Assembly: GCA_002716355.1 (NCBI GenBank) | Contig: PBAU01000002.1 | Span: forward strand, 111,137-175,136 | DNA from: a bacterium | GTDB lineage: Bacteria; UBP7; UBA6624 | Direction: 5' to 3' | DNA length: 64,000 bases | Part shown: positions 35,324-45,179 of the stretch, one piece after another | Layout of the letters: every line of letters starts with the position of its first letter | Numbering within the stretch: the first letter of the stretch is position 1 | Made by a program: the position numbers and the translations under genes | The notes under the pieces: model-generated | Databases searched by the model: none | The model's input: only the letters and a program-made list of their open reading frames with translations | Told to the model about the DNA's origin: nothing

Positions 35324-36856
35324 ATGTTATTGTTAATGGAAATGGTTCCAACCCCTTTGATGGTTTTTATTCTTCTGTGTCTTGGAACCGTAATTGTTCT
35401 TTATGTTTTCGCATTGAAGAAATTAAAAACCATCCATAATGAAAAAGTTGATCAAAATATAGCAGAAATATTAGAAGCCAAATCTAAATTTACAGCAGAA
35501 AAAAAGGAAACCCTTGCAGCAAAAGAAGATTTACAAAAAAGACGAGAAGAAATCATCAAGCAAGAATCAAGTGTTTTTGCTGAAAAAAATATATTGAAAT
35601 CACAAAAAGAAAATTTCAAATTACATAAAAAAGAATCATTGGAAAGACTTGAAAAAAGAGACCAATCCCTAATGAAGCGAGAAGAAAGAATATCTGTTGA
35701 AGAGGATCAGATTGTTGAAAAGTTAGAGCATGTTGCAAAAATGACTAAAAAAGAAGCTGGTGAATTTATATTGCAATCTGCAAAAAAGGCAAACAGGCAA
35801 GCGCTGAAGGCTTTATTTAAAGAGGGTGAGGATCAGGCTCAGGCTGAAAGCCAGCAGCGAGCGCAGCAGTTGTTATTAGATGCTGTCCAAGGTATTAGCG
35901 TTCCATCTGTTTTGGGTAATGATATTTTAGGAAGAGTTGAAATTTCTGATGAGAATTTTAAGGGTAGAGTGATAGGTCGTGCTGGTAGAAATATTAAGTA
36001 TTTTCAAGAGAAAGCAGGTGTTGATTTGATTGTAGATGAAACCCTTTTTCTAACAATCTCATCATTTGATGGGGTAAGGCAGGCAATTGCAACAATCGCT
36101 CTTGAACGTTTGATAAAAGATGGAAGGATACATGCTCCTGCTATTGATAGAGAGGTTAGCAAAGCAACAAAAGAAGTAACAAAAATGGTCAATGACTATG
36201 GTGAAAAGGCCGCTGAAGAAGCTGGCGTTCCTGGTTTGCATAAGGTTATTATCAAGATGATTGGCAAAATGAGTTTCAGGTCTAGTTTTGGGCAGAACCT
36301 ATTGCAACACAGTGTTGAATGTGCAAGAATTGCAGGGCAGCTTGCAAAAGAGCTAGGGTTAGATCAAAGCATCCTTAGAAGAATGGCTTTATTACATGAT
36401 ATAGGAAAAATATTACCAAGTGAAGGTGAAACAAACTCACATGCTTTAGCCGGCGCCAAGCTTTTAAAGGAGTATGGTGAATCTGAGAAGATTGTTAATG
36501 CGGTTGCTTCACATCATGGAGAGGAAAAGTGTACAAGTGTTGAAGGTGAGATTTTGAAAATTTCTGATGCGCTTTCGGGAGCAAGACCAGGAGCAAGGCG
36601 AGATACTTATGAGATATATATAGAACGTTTAAAAAGAATTGAGGAAATTGGCAATTCCTTGCCAGGTGTATTGCAGACTTATGCTGTTAGTGCTGGCAGA
36701 GAGGTCAGGGTGATTCTTGACCCTGACAGAACAACAGATGAAGACCCCATTGTTTTAGCAGGTGATCTTTTGAAGAGAATCAAAAAAGAACTTGATATTC
36801 CTGGAAAAACTACAATTACCGTAATTAGGGAAAAAAGGGACTCGCTACAAGGATGA
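35324..36856 (+). CDS. rny: Ribonuclease Y
   Basis: A 510-residue membrane-anchored endoribonuclease for mRNA turnover. It has an N-terminal helix (MVFILLCLGTVIVLYVF), a long charged coiled coil (about 35-190), a KH RNA-binding domain (about 200-270, with GRAGRNIKYFQ), and an HD domain with LLHDIGKILP and ASHHGEE. It is a little shorter in the coil than many orthologues. It follows recA by 4 bases and overlaps ymdB by 4 bases. Confidence 0.96.
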   Translation: MLLLMEMVPTPLMVFILLCLGTVIVLYVFALKKLKTIHNEKVDQNIAEILEAKSKFTAEKKETLAAKEDLQKRREEIIKQESSVFAEKNILKSQKENFKLHKKESLERLEKRDQSLMKREERISVEEDQIVEKLEHVAKMTKKEAGEFILQSAKKANRQALKALFKEGEDQAQAESQQRAQQLLLDAVQGISVPSVLGNDILGRVEISDENFKGRVIGRAGRNIKYFQEKAGVDLIVDETLFLTISSFDGVRQAIATIALERLIKDGRIHAPAIDREVSKATKEVTKMVNDYGEKAAEEAGVPGLHKVIIKMIGKMSFRSSFGQNLLQHSVECARIAGQLAKELGLDQSILRRMALLHDIGKILPSEGETNSHALAGAKLLKEYGESEKIVNAVASHHGEEKCTSVEGEILKISDALSGARPGARRDTYEIYIERLKRIEEIGNSLPGVLQTYAVSAGREVRVILDPDRTTDEDPIVLAGDLLKRIKKELDIPGKTTITVIREKRDSLQG

Positions 36857-37647
36857 TAAAAGTTTTATCTATTGGTGATGTTTTTGGGAGACCAGGAAGA
36901 AAGCTTTGCAAAACATTGATTCCTGAACTTAGATTAAAACATAAAGCTGATTTGGTTATAGTCAATGCTGAAAACGCAAGTGGCGGCAAAGGACTTTCTG
37001 AAAAAAACTATAAAGAGATAATGGAATCCGGTATTGATTTAATAACGCTTGGCGATCACATGTTTGACCAAAAGTCAATCAAGACAATAATGGACAATAA
37101 AAGAAATCCAATTATCCGTCCATTCAACTATCCAAGTTCTGAAATGGCCGGAAGAGGCATTTGGACAACATCTTTGAATGGTGTTGAGGTCAATGTTATT
37201 TGCTTGCAGGGAAGGATTTTCATGAGAGAGGGAGCGGATAACCCCTTCAGAGCTTTTGATGAAATTCATGATAAGTTGAATTCAGATTCAATCAATCTTG
37301 TTGAATTTCATGCTGAGGCAACAAGTGAAAAACATGCAATGTTTTGGTATCTTGATGGTCGTGCTTCAGCTGCCTGGGGAACACATACTCATGTTGCTAC
37401 GGCTGATGAAAGAGTGTATCCGCAAGGGCTTGGCGCTATTGCTGATCTTGGGATGACTGGTCCTGTGGATAGTGTGATTGGTGTTGATTGCGAAAGCAGT
37501 ATCAAAAGGTTTACCTCAGGTATCTATTCAAGATTCAAGGTTTCTGAATCTGAAAGGGTTGCGCTAAATGGTGCTTTGTTTGAGATTGATGAAAAGACCA
37601 AAGAGTGCATAAGCGTCACCAGGATTCGGGAAGAGTCTATAGTTTAA
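36853..37647 (+). CDS. ymdB: YmdB-family metallophosphoesterase
   Basis: A 264-residue phosphodiesterase of the YmdB type, proposed to hydrolyse cyclic nucleotides. The dimetal signature is seen in IGDVFGRPGRK, VNAENASGGKG, LGDHMFD, FHAEATSEKHA and THTHVATAD. The gene overlaps rny as in Firmicutes and many other bacteria, suggesting a role in RNA processing control. It converges with acsA. Confidence 0.93.
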   Translation: MIKVLSIGDVFGRPGRKLCKTLIPELRLKHKADLVIVNAENASGGKGLSEKNYKEIMESGIDLITLGDHMFDQKSIKTIMDNKRNPIIRPFNYPSSEMAGRGIWTTSLNGVEVNVICLQGRIFMREGADNPFRAFDEIHDKLNSDSINLVEFHAEATSEKHAMFWYLDGRASAAWGTHTHVATADERVYPQGLGAIADLGMTGPVDSVIGVDCESSIKRFTSGIYSRFKVSESERVALNGALFEIDEKTKECISVTRIREESIV

Positions 37648-37732
37648 TGATTAATGTTGTTTTAAAAAACAAACCAATTTAAAATGATTTCTGGATCTGG
37701 GATCCCTGTATAGCTATCCTCCCAACTCGTTT

Positions 37733-39604
37733 CTAATTAATTAGTGAATTAATTATTGAAGGATCTGCTAATGTTGATATGTCTCCTAGATTTTTTGTAT
37801 CTCCTTCAGCTATTTTCCTAAGTATTCTTCTCATGATTTTTCCTGAACGTGTTTTTGGTAGGCCAGGTGTAAATTGGATTCTGTCTGGTGATGCATGTGG
37901 TCCAATGATTTTCCTAACTTTCATTCGTATTTCTTTTTCAGTATTTTTGTTTACCTCTTTCCCTGTCATCAGTGTCACAAAAGCACAAACGCCTTCTCCC
38001 TTGATGTCGTGCGGAAAACCGACAACAGCCGCTTCAGCAACGTCATTGTGTTTCCCTATTGCCCCTTCGATTTCAGCTGTTCCCAATCTGTGTCCAGAAA
38101 CATTCAACACATCATCAACCCTTCCTGTAATCCAGTAATAGCCATCCTGATCCCTTTTTGCCCCATCTCCAGTGAAATAATATCCATTGAATTGGGAGAA
38201 GTAAGTGTCAAAAAATCTTTGATGGTCTCCGTAAATGGTTCTCATCTGTCCTGGCCATGATCTTTTTATTACAAGCAACCCTTCTGCGGGATTTCCTTGA
38301 ATTTCATTGCCGTTTTCATCAAGTATTGCAGGCTCAATTCCATAAAGAGGGTTTGTTGCAGATCCAGGTTTTAATTCTGTGATTCCTGGCAAAGGGGTTA
38401 TCAGGATTCCACCTGTTTCTGTTTGCCACCATGTGTCGACCACAGGGCATCTTTGCTCTCCCACAATTTCATGGTACCAAGTCCATTCTGGCTCCTTGAT
38501 CGTCTCTCCGACGGTACCAAGAACTTTTAGTGATTCTCTATTCCACTTGGTTACGAAGTCATCACCTTCTTTCATTAGTGCCCTGAGTGCTGTTGGAGCT
38601 GTGTAGAAGATATTGACTTTATGCTTTTCTACAATTTGCCAGAATCTTCCAAAGTCAGGGAAGTTTGGCACGCCTTCAAACATGATTGTCGTTGCTCTAT
38701 TCGAGAGTGGTCCATAAACAATATAGGAATGTCCAGTAATCCAACCAATATCCGCAGTGCACCAATATATGTCTCCCGGTTTGTAATCAAAAACTTTTTG
38801 GTGGGTATAAGATGCATAAACCATATACCCCCCTGTGGTATGCAAAACACCTTTGGGTTTCCCTGTTGATCCAGATGTATAAAGTATAAACAGGGGATCT
38901 TCAGCATTCATCTTTTCACATTCGCACTTTTCAGACATTGGCTTTATCGATTTATGCCACCAATGATCCCTGTCTTGAACCATCTCAACATCAGAGCCCG
39001 TTCTTTTTACAACTAGTACATTTTGGATTGTCGGACATTCTTTTAGCGCAGCATCTCCATTTGATTTCATTGGTATGTTTGTTTTCAAGCCTCTGACGCC
39101 AGTATCTTGAGTTACTAGCAATTTGCATTCAGAATCATTGATTCGATCCCGCAATGAATCAGAAGAAAAAGCACCAAAGACTATTGAATGCACTGCACCA
39201 ATCCTTGCGCATGCAAGCATTGTTATCATCAGTTCGGGAATCATTTGCATATAGATGCAAACCCTGTCACCTTTTTGAATATTGATTGATTTTAGGAAAT
39301 TAGCACATTTCGAAACTTCTTGCAATAACTCTTTGTAAGAGTATTTTTTATCTTCATTTGGATTGTTGCCTTCCCATATTAATGCAGTTTCATCGCCTTT
39401 TCCGGATTCAATATGTCGATCTAGGCAGTTGTAGCAAGCATTCAGTTCACCTTCTTCAAACCATTTAATGCTTGCAGTTTTGTAATCTACACTTGAAACG
39501 GTATCCCATTTTTTATACCAATGTATCCTTTCTGCAACCTTTGACCAAAAAACATCCGTGTTTTCAATTGATTCTTGATATTGTTTTTTGTAGCCAGATT
39601 CCAT
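37733..39604 (-). CDS. acsA: Acetyl-CoA synthetase
   Basis: A 623-residue acyl-adenylate-forming enzyme that converts acetate, ATP and CoA to acetyl-CoA. The phosphate loop is [12 protein letters not shown], the A5 region is WWQTETGG, and the C-terminal catalytic Lys is in [11 protein letters not shown], the usual acetylation site. It is somewhat shorter than the usual 640-660 residues but shows no break. It lies 2 bases downstream of the M32 carboxypeptidase gene on the same strand, so the two are likely cotranscribed. Confidence 0.96.
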   Translation of the reverse strand: MESGYKKQYQESIENTDVFWSKVAERIHWYKKWDTVSSVDYKTASIKWFEEGELNACYNCLDRHIESGKGDETALIWEGNNPNEDKKYSYKELLQEVSKCANFLKSINIQKGDRVCIYMQMIPELMITMLACARIGAVHSIVFGAFSSDSLRDRINDSECKLLVTQDTGVRGLKTNIPMKSNGDAALKECPTIQNVLVVKRTGSDVEMVQDRDHWWHKSIKPMSEKCECEKMNAEDPLFILYTSGSTGKPKGVLHTTGGYMVYASYTHQKVFDYKPGDIYWCTADIGWITGHSYIVYGPLSNRATTIMFEGVPNFPDFGRFWQIVEKHKVNIFYTAPTALRALMKEGDDFVTKWNRESLKVLGTVGETIKEPEWTWYHEIVGEQRCPVVDTWWQTETGGILITPLPGITELKPGSATNPLYGIEPAILDENGNEIQGNPAEGLLVIKRSWPGQMRTIYGDHQRFFDTYFSQFNGYYFTGDGAKRDQDGYYWITGRVDDVLNVSGHRLGTAEIEGAIGKHNDVAEAAVVGFPHDIKGEGVCAFVTLMTGKEVNKNTEKEIRMKVRKIIGPHASPDRIQFTPGLPKTRSGKIMRRILRKIAEGDTKNLGDISTLADPSIINSLIN

Positions 39605-39606
39605 TT

Positions 39607-41211
39607 TTATTCTGGAGCTTTAGCAAAATCCTCAGCCCAACATCTTGGAGATAACTCTTCACCTGTGATTTCTTTTACTAAATCATCCCATTTCAATCTA
39701 GAGCCAAAAGAAAACATGTTTGCAAGGTATTTTCCAGCTTTTTTGTTTTTAAGCAGGCCACTGCCTGTTGTCTTGACAATATCATGCTCAAGTTGACTTG
39801 CTGTCATTTCGCCAAGCATGTAATTGTGATAATAAACAGGAGCTGTAGCTATATGGTTTTTTGCAGCCCAATCAGGTTTGTTTCTTCCTTTTGGCTTGCG
39901 AACATCTTGGTATTCCTCTTTCAAATCCCACCATAATTGATTTAAGTCTTGTTTTGGATTTGAGTAAAGTTCCTTTTCGAATCTACACATAACCTGCTCC
40001 CACCTGCTGAAAGCCAACATTTTGAATCTTTGAGCATTGACCAATTGCACAGCGGCATCATTAACCTCATTACTTGGCGCTCCAAGGAAATCTATTAGCC
40101 ATTCTGGTCTTAATGCTTGCCTGCCAAAGATCATTGCTATTGCTTCAGTACTGTTTATGTGTGCCGGGCCTTGTAGAAACCAAGGTAAGTTTTCTGTGGC
40201 AAGAAGGTCATATATAGCATGTCCATATTCATGCAGAACAGTATCACCCCATGTTAAATTATTTCTTAGATTACAAAGCACCCTCACATCACCATTTGGA
40301 TCATCAACACCTAAACAAAATGCATGTTGTGATTTTCCTTCTCTTTCATAAAGATCTGATTTTTCAATTGAGCTTCTTATGTCTAAACCGCAACTGTCAA
40401 AAGTTTCAATTGCTAATTTTTCTAAACAATCATCCGCTTTGCCAATAAACCATTTGTCACCCACACTTGTGTCAAAAGGCACACTTTGGAAATAGGGGTT
40501 TTCATAATGCCAAGGCATTATTTCGTCTTCATTTATATTGTACCTTTGTGCTCTTTCCGAATCGTATTTACGCTTGTGAGCTAAAAATGGCTCTCTTGTT
40601 AATTCATTCAATTCATCTAAAAGATTAAATAGAAAATCTTCATTTACTTCCTGTGTGATCAATCGCATTGAATAATAATTTTTAAAACCCATTCTTTTTG
40701 CTGAGCTGTTTCGTATTTCAACCAGATCTAAAAGCTTGCCTTCAACTTTTTCACCAATAGTTTTTGTTGCCTTCCATGCTTTTTCACTCAAGGAATTATC
40801 AGAACTTTGTTTCAGGATGTCAGATAGATCATTAGATGATTTTTCTTCGCCATCAACAATACCTCTGTGTTTGACATAATCTGAGGAAATCTGTAGACCT
40901 AATTTAACAGTTTTTGAAATTTCCTCATCATTCTTTTGACTTCCTATTGCACCAAGGTAAAGACTTTCTATGATTCTTTGGACATCACTGTCATCAATTT
41001 TGTCCATTTGGCCATGCCAATTCTTTATCTTAGAAAATCTTTCAGGATTTGCAGCTCTTTTCTCCAATGTTTCAGAAAGAACCTGAGCAATCTCGCTGTA
41101 GTTTTCTTCTCCGGTTGTTTCTTTACCCCACCAAGCAAGTGCAGTGGCCTTCCATAATGGTTTGCTGAATTTTTCTTCTTCAGCTAGAAATTTTTTAATA
41201 TCTTTTAGCAT
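39607..41211 (-). CDS. M32-family carboxypeptidase (Taq type)
   Basis: A 534-residue zinc carboxypeptidase of family M32. The metal motif is HEYGHAIYD, with the downstream Glu in [15 protein letters not shown]. The family removes most C-terminal residues except Pro. I prefer ATG 41211 because GGAGG lies 8 bases upstream; an ATG 15 bases earlier would itself contain that site. It is divergent from the ThiO-like gene. Confidence 0.92.
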   Translation of the reverse strand: MLKDIKKFLAEEEKFSKPLWKATALAWWGKETTGEENYSEIAQVLSETLEKRAANPERFSKIKNWHGQMDKIDDSDVQRIIESLYLGAIGSQKNDEEISKTVKLGLQISSDYVKHRGIVDGEEKSSNDLSDILKQSSDNSLSEKAWKATKTIGEKVEGKLLDLVEIRNSSAKRMGFKNYYSMRLITQEVNEDFLFNLLDELNELTREPFLAHKRKYDSERAQRYNINEDEIMPWHYENPYFQSVPFDTSVGDKWFIGKADDCLEKLAIETFDSCGLDIRSSIEKSDLYEREGKSQHAFCLGVDDPNGDVRVLCNLRNNLTWGDTVLHEYGHAIYDLLATENLPWFLQGPAHINSTEAIAMIFGRQALRPEWLIDFLGAPSNEVNDAAVQLVNAQRFKMLAFSRWEQVMCRFEKELYSNPKQDLNQLWWDLKEEYQDVRKPKGRNKPDWAAKNHIATAPVYYHNYMLGEMTASQLEHDIVKTTGSGLLKNKKAGKYLANMFSFGSRLKWDDLVKEITGEELSPRCWAEDFAKAPE

Positions 41212-41255
41212 AAATATTTCCTCCAAATTTATATCCTAGTCTTAGGATAATCTAA

Positions 41256-42329
41256 GTGAAAGAAATTGTAATTATTGGTGGTGGTGTTGCTGGCATGGCT
41301 ATTGCATGGGAGGCACAAAAGAACGGTTACAAGGTTTTACTCCTAGAAAAAGATGCTTGTGGAGGTGGAGCAAGCCAAGCAAGTGCCGGCATACTCTCTC
41401 CTGCAGGAAAATCTTGCGGCGATCCTGAGCTCAATCGTTTTATCTGGGAGGGCATCAGGATGTTTCCGGATTGGGTTAAAGAGTTAAGAGAGGTTCATGA
41501 TTCTGATCCTGATTTAAAGATGGAGGGTGTTTTGTACCCTGAAGAACCAGAGTTGAAGACAAGAATAGCCAGTCTTGAAGATGTCAATGTTTCTTATCAG
41601 GTTTTGGGAAAAAAAGAAATAAAAAATAATTTTCCATGGTTCGATGTTGAAAAGGCTGTTTTGATTGAGGATGAAGGGCGAATTAATCCAAGAAAATTAA
41701 TGTATTTGTTAAAAGACGCACTTTTAAAATCAGGAGTTGACATTCGTGAAAATACCGAGGTTTTAAAAATATCTAAATTTGAAGAAAATTGGAAAATTTC
41801 CATAAAAAATAATGAGTCAATTTTTACCTCAAAGATTGCAATGTGCACTGGTGCCTGGGCCCAAGGTGTTGAAGATTGGGTTCCACCCATTAAACCAATG
41901 AGGGGTCAAATTATCGAACTTGCTGGAGAGGGTATGGAGTTTCCAACTCATACAGTACATGGAGCAGCTTCATATATGGTTCCACAATCCGGGCATTATT
42001 GGATTGGAGGCATTGTTCAGGATAGGGGTTTTGATGATTCAATTGATAAAAAAACTTTATTTCAAAAAGTGGCAATCATGGCAAATTGGGCACCAATTTT
42101 CACTAAAGCGAAATTAGGAGAATCATGGTGTGGATTTCGCCCTGGTTCACCTGATGAACGACCAATTATTGGAGAAAGAAAAGGATTGGAGGGTGTTTTT
42201 TGGGCAACAGGTCTTTTTAGAAATGGGGTATCGCTTTCCCCTGTAGTTGCTAAAAATTTCATCTCATGGATGAATGGTTCCTTCAAGCCAAATCAAGATT
42301 ACCCTTTTTCACCTAATAGATTTTTATGA
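41256..42329 (+). CDS. FAD-dependent amino-acid oxidase, ThiO/glycine oxidase-like
   Basis: A 357-residue DAO-family flavoprotein. The FAD-binding loop is IIGGGVAGMAIAWE, followed by LLEKDACGGGASQASAGIL. The C-terminal flavin contacts are SWCGFRPGSPDERPIIG and ATGLFRNGVSLSP. This pattern fits ThiO, which oxidises glycine to the imine for thiamine thiazole synthesis, but no other thiamine genes are in the window, so another amine substrate is possible. The start is GTG 41256. It overlaps ispG by 4 bases (ATGA). Confidence 0.85.
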   Translation: MKEIVIIGGGVAGMAIAWEAQKNGYKVLLLEKDACGGGASQASAGILSPAGKSCGDPELNRFIWEGIRMFPDWVKELREVHDSDPDLKMEGVLYPEEPELKTRIASLEDVNVSYQVLGKKEIKNNFPWFDVEKAVLIEDEGRINPRKLMYLLKDALLKSGVDIRENTEVLKISKFEENWKISIKNNESIFTSKIAMCTGAWAQGVEDWVPPIKPMRGQIIELAGEGMEFPTHTVHGAASYMVPQSGHYWIGGIVQDRGFDDSIDKKTLFQKVAIMANWAPIFTKAKLGESWCGFRPGSPDERPIIGERKGLEGVFWATGLFRNGVSLSPVVAKNFISWMNGSFKPNQDYPFSPNRFL

Positions 42330-43552
42330 GTTTTTTTGAAATTAAAAAAAAGAGAATAAGCACAGTTTGTAATGTTGGCGGTGTTTTGATAGGTGGAGGG
42401 AATCCAATTGTTGTTCAGTCAATGACTGATACTGACACTGCAAATATATCAAAAACAGTTGATCAAATAATCTTGCTTGCGAATGCTGGTAGCGAGATTG
42501 TGCGGATTACTGTCAACAATGATGAGTCTGCCAAGGCCGTTCCAGCAATTATTAAAACTATAAAAAATAGTGGTTGCGATGTTCCAATTGTGGGTGATTT
42601 TCACTTCAATGGTCACATACTTTTGAAAAAGTATCCAGAAATGGCTCAATCGCTTTCTAAGTTCCGTATTAATCCAGGCAATGTAGGTCGTGGACCCAGG
42701 CATGATAAAAACTTTGTTACATTTATTGAAATCGCCAAAGAGTTTAACAAGCCTGTTCGTATAGGTGTAAATGCTGGTAGTTTGGATGCTGATCTTTTAG
42801 CAAAGAAAATGGATCAAAATGCTCAAAATAATTTTCCACTTTCTGCCGAAGAAGTTGAAATCGAATCTTTAGTTGAAAGTGCTTTGAGCAGTGCTGAAAC
42901 GGCGATTGATTTAGGTCTTTCTGAAAATATGATTATTATTTCATGCAAGGTTTCTAAAGTTAAAGAAATGGTTGAAGTTTATAGAAAAATTGCCAACCAA
43001 TCAAATTTTCCCTTGCATTTAGGTTTAACTGAGGCGGGAATGGGTCTTAAGGGGGTTGCTGCAACATCTTCAGCACTTTCGATTCTTTTGAATGATGGGA
43101 TTGGTGACACAATCAGGTCAAGTTTGACACCTGAGGTTGGAGGAGACAGGGCCAAGGAGGTGCGTTTGTGCCAGGAGATATTGCAGGCTTTGGATTTAAG
43201 AAGTTTCAGGCCATCAGTAACTAGTTGTCCAGGTTGTGGCAGAACAACCTCAACCTTTTTCAGGGAGTTAGCTGAAACAATTCAAGGAAAAATTGATTCA
43301 AATATGGCTAGCTGGAAAAATGATTTTCCTGGTGTTGAGAGTTTGAAAATAGCAATCATGGGATGCATAGTAAACGGTCCAGGTGAATCTAAATCTGCAG
43401 ATATAGGGATATCCCTCCCTGGAACTGGAGAAAATCCAAAAGCACCTGTTTATGTAGATGGAAAATTAACTCAAACTTTAAGTGGTTCATCTATATCAAA
43501 TCAATTTCTTGATATAGTAGAAGAATATATTAAGCAAAGGTGGTCAAAATGA
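42326..43552 (+). CDS. ispG: 4-hydroxy-3-methylbut-2-enyl diphosphate synthase
   Basis: A 408-residue iron-sulfur enzyme of the MEP isoprenoid pathway that makes HMBPP from MEcPP. N-terminal barrel motifs are VQSMTDTDTA, GDFHFNGH, FRINPGNVG and VRIGVNAGSL. The [4Fe-4S] cysteines are in SCPGCGRT and MGCIVNGPGE. It is slightly longer than the E. coli enzyme and is the bacterial short form without the plant-type insertion. It overlaps both neighbours. Confidence 0.96.
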   Translation: MSFFEIKKKRISTVCNVGGVLIGGGNPIVVQSMTDTDTANISKTVDQIILLANAGSEIVRITVNNDESAKAVPAIIKTIKNSGCDVPIVGDFHFNGHILLKKYPEMAQSLSKFRINPGNVGRGPRHDKNFVTFIEIAKEFNKPVRIGVNAGSLDADLLAKKMDQNAQNNFPLSAEEVEIESLVESALSSAETAIDLGLSENMIIISCKVSKVKEMVEVYRKIANQSNFPLHLGLTEAGMGLKGVAATSSALSILLNDGIGDTIRSSLTPEVGGDRAKEVRLCQEILQALDLRSFRPSVTSCPGCGRTTSTFFRELAETIQGKIDSNMASWKNDFPGVESLKIAIMGCIVNGPGESKSADIGISLPGTGENPKAPVYVDGKLTQTLSGSSISNQFLDIVEEYIKQRWSK

Positions 43553-43959
43553 CAAAGATACAAGCTATTTACGAAGGGGATCTTAGATGCAAGGCAGTTC
43601 ATGATCTTTCCAATTCTGAAATTTTTACAGATGCGCCATTGGATAATTATGGTAAAGGGGAATCCTTTTCACCAACTGATCTTGTTGCAGCTGCTCTTTT
43701 GACATGCATGGCGACCATTATGGGCATTGCAGCTAAAAATTCAAAAATTGATATTTGTAAATTCAACATGAGTGTTGAAAAAAAAATGTCTAAAAATTTA
43801 CCTAGAAAAATATCAGAATTACTTGTAGTTTTCAAAATGAAAAATAAATATTCGAAGAAAGAAAAAGAAATATTGAATAATGCTGCTCTTACATGCCCAG
43901 TTCATCGCAGCTTAAATGAAAGTATCGATATTCAGGTCGATTTTGAATGGGTAAATTGA
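43549..43959 (+). CDS. OsmC-family protein
   Basis: A 136-residue OsmC/Ohr-fold protein. Two conserved cysteines occur in LLTCMATIMG and LTCPVHRSL, which in the family reduce organic hydroperoxides. The FSPTDLVAAALLTC stretch is typical of the YhfA-like subgroup rather than Ohr proper. ATG 43549 overlaps the ispG stop as ATGA. Placement beside a periplasmic thiol protein may reflect redox protection. Confidence 0.88.
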   Translation: MTKIQAIYEGDLRCKAVHDLSNSEIFTDAPLDNYGKGESFSPTDLVAAALLTCMATIMGIAAKNSKIDICKFNMSVEKKMSKNLPRKISELLVVFKMKNKYSKKEKEILNNAALTCPVHRSLNESIDIQVDFEWVN

Positions 43960-43973
43960 AAGGGGGTTTTTTT

Positions 43974-45179
43974 ATGAAAAAAGTATTATTTTTAATTTGT
44001 TTTTTGTTAGGCGCAGGAAGCTTAACGGCATCAGATTTTGATCCCGCTGAAAGGCATAAGGTCCCACTGCAGGAATCCTTTTCCAAAGGCTCAGAGGATC
44101 CCTCTGTAACAATAGTGGAATTTAGTGCCTTTAACTGTCCGCCATGCAAAAGGTTAGCTGGTATCTTTGATGATGTTTTGAAAGATTATTCAAAAGATGT
44201 TAGATTGGTTTTCAAACATGGTGTTCCAAGAGCTTTAGAGTTAGAAAAAGAAGCTGTTTTGGCAACATGGGCATCAGGCCAGCAAGGTTATTTTTGGGAA
44301 ATGCATGACCTTTTATTCGAGTTTAAAGATAGAGGTTTTGAAGCCTATCTTCAACATGCAGAAAGATTAAACCTTGATAAAGACAGGTTTGTTGCTGATT
44401 TTCAAAGTGATGCTGCACTTTCATCTATAGAAAATGAATGGAGGGTTAGTAGTTGCCTTGGTAATTATGGAACACCTAATTTTTTTGTTAATGGAAAAAA
44501 ATACTCTGGAGAACTTTGGACACATGAAAGGATCCGAGAAATTATTGAAAAAGAACTTGTTTTGATGGAAAGCATGGGTAATCCAAAATATACGGAAATT
44601 ATGGAAATGTCAGAAGGTGAAGAGTTCTTGTGCGGAAAAAAGGTTTTTAAGATTATTCCAAGCCTTTCAAAAGCCAGATTTTTTGTTGATGAAATTTTGA
44701 GAGAAGAGCCTTTTACAGTCATAGGTGAAACTAATAGCATGTCTGGAACCATAGATGTTGATTTTGACTTTCCAAAAAGGAGTTCTGTAGGTCAGATAGA
44801 TATTGATAGTGATAGCTTCATTACTGATTCAAATAGCAGGAATAGAGCGATTAGAAATAGGATTTTGGACTCAGGCACATATCCTTTAGTGTCTTTTAAA
44901 GCTACACGCATAGATGGCCTTCCCGAAAAGGCAACTTTTTATCCTGGACAGAAATACGAGCTTGAAATCAGTGGAGAATTAACTATAAAAAACAAAACTT
45001 TATTTGAAACCTTTGACACCGTATTGGAAATTGTAGATTTTTCAACCATTAAGGGTTTTGCAGCAGTAGAAGCTTTGTGGGCTGATTATGGTGTAAGTGT
45101 TCCACAGCCACCTTTTGTTCAATTGATTGAAGATAGCATCAGATTAGAATTTGAATTTGTTGGAGTGTTAGAAGATTAG
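43974..45179 (+). CDS. Exported DsbA-like thiol oxidoreductase fused to a YceI-like domain
   Basis: A 401-residue exported protein with signal peptide MKKVLFLICFLLGAGSLTA. Residues 35-215 form a DsbA-like thioredoxin fold with active site CPPC (Cys55, Cys58) and the cis-Pro region GTPNFFVNG. From about residue 235, the pattern resembles the YceI lipocalin-like fold (FTVIGETNSMSGTIDVDFDF; DSGTYPLVSFKATRI; GELTIKN). YceI proteins bind isoprenoids and are usually stand-alone. I chose ATG 43974, preceded by AAAGGGGG; an upstream in-frame ATG lies inside the OsmC gene. The disulfide role is well supported; the YceI ligand is unknown. Confidence 0.82.
   Translation: MKKVLFLICFLLGAGSLTASDFDPAERHKVPLQESFSKGSEDPSVTIVEFSAFNCPPCKRLAGIFDDVLKDYSKDVRLVFKHGVPRALELEKEAVLATWASGQQGYFWEMHDLLFEFKDRGFEAYLQHAERLNLDKDRFVADFQSDAALSSIENEWRVSSCLGNYGTPNFFVNGKKYSGELWTHERIREIIEKELVLMESMGNPKYTEIMEMSEGEEFLCGKKVFKIIPSLSKARFFVDEILREEPFTVIGETNSMSGTIDVDFDFPKRSSVGQIDIDSDSFITDSNSRNRAIRNRILDSGTYPLVSFKATRIDGLPEKATFYPGQKYELEISGELTIKNKTLFETFDTVLEIVDFSTIKGFAAVEALWADYGVSVPQPPFVQLIEDSIRLEFEFVGVLED

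Noticed and set aside
37648-37732. GGGATCCC palindrome and AT hairpin between ymdB and acsA as a terminator
   Set aside because: Stems are weak or lack a T-run, so I could not support a terminator call despite the convergent genes.
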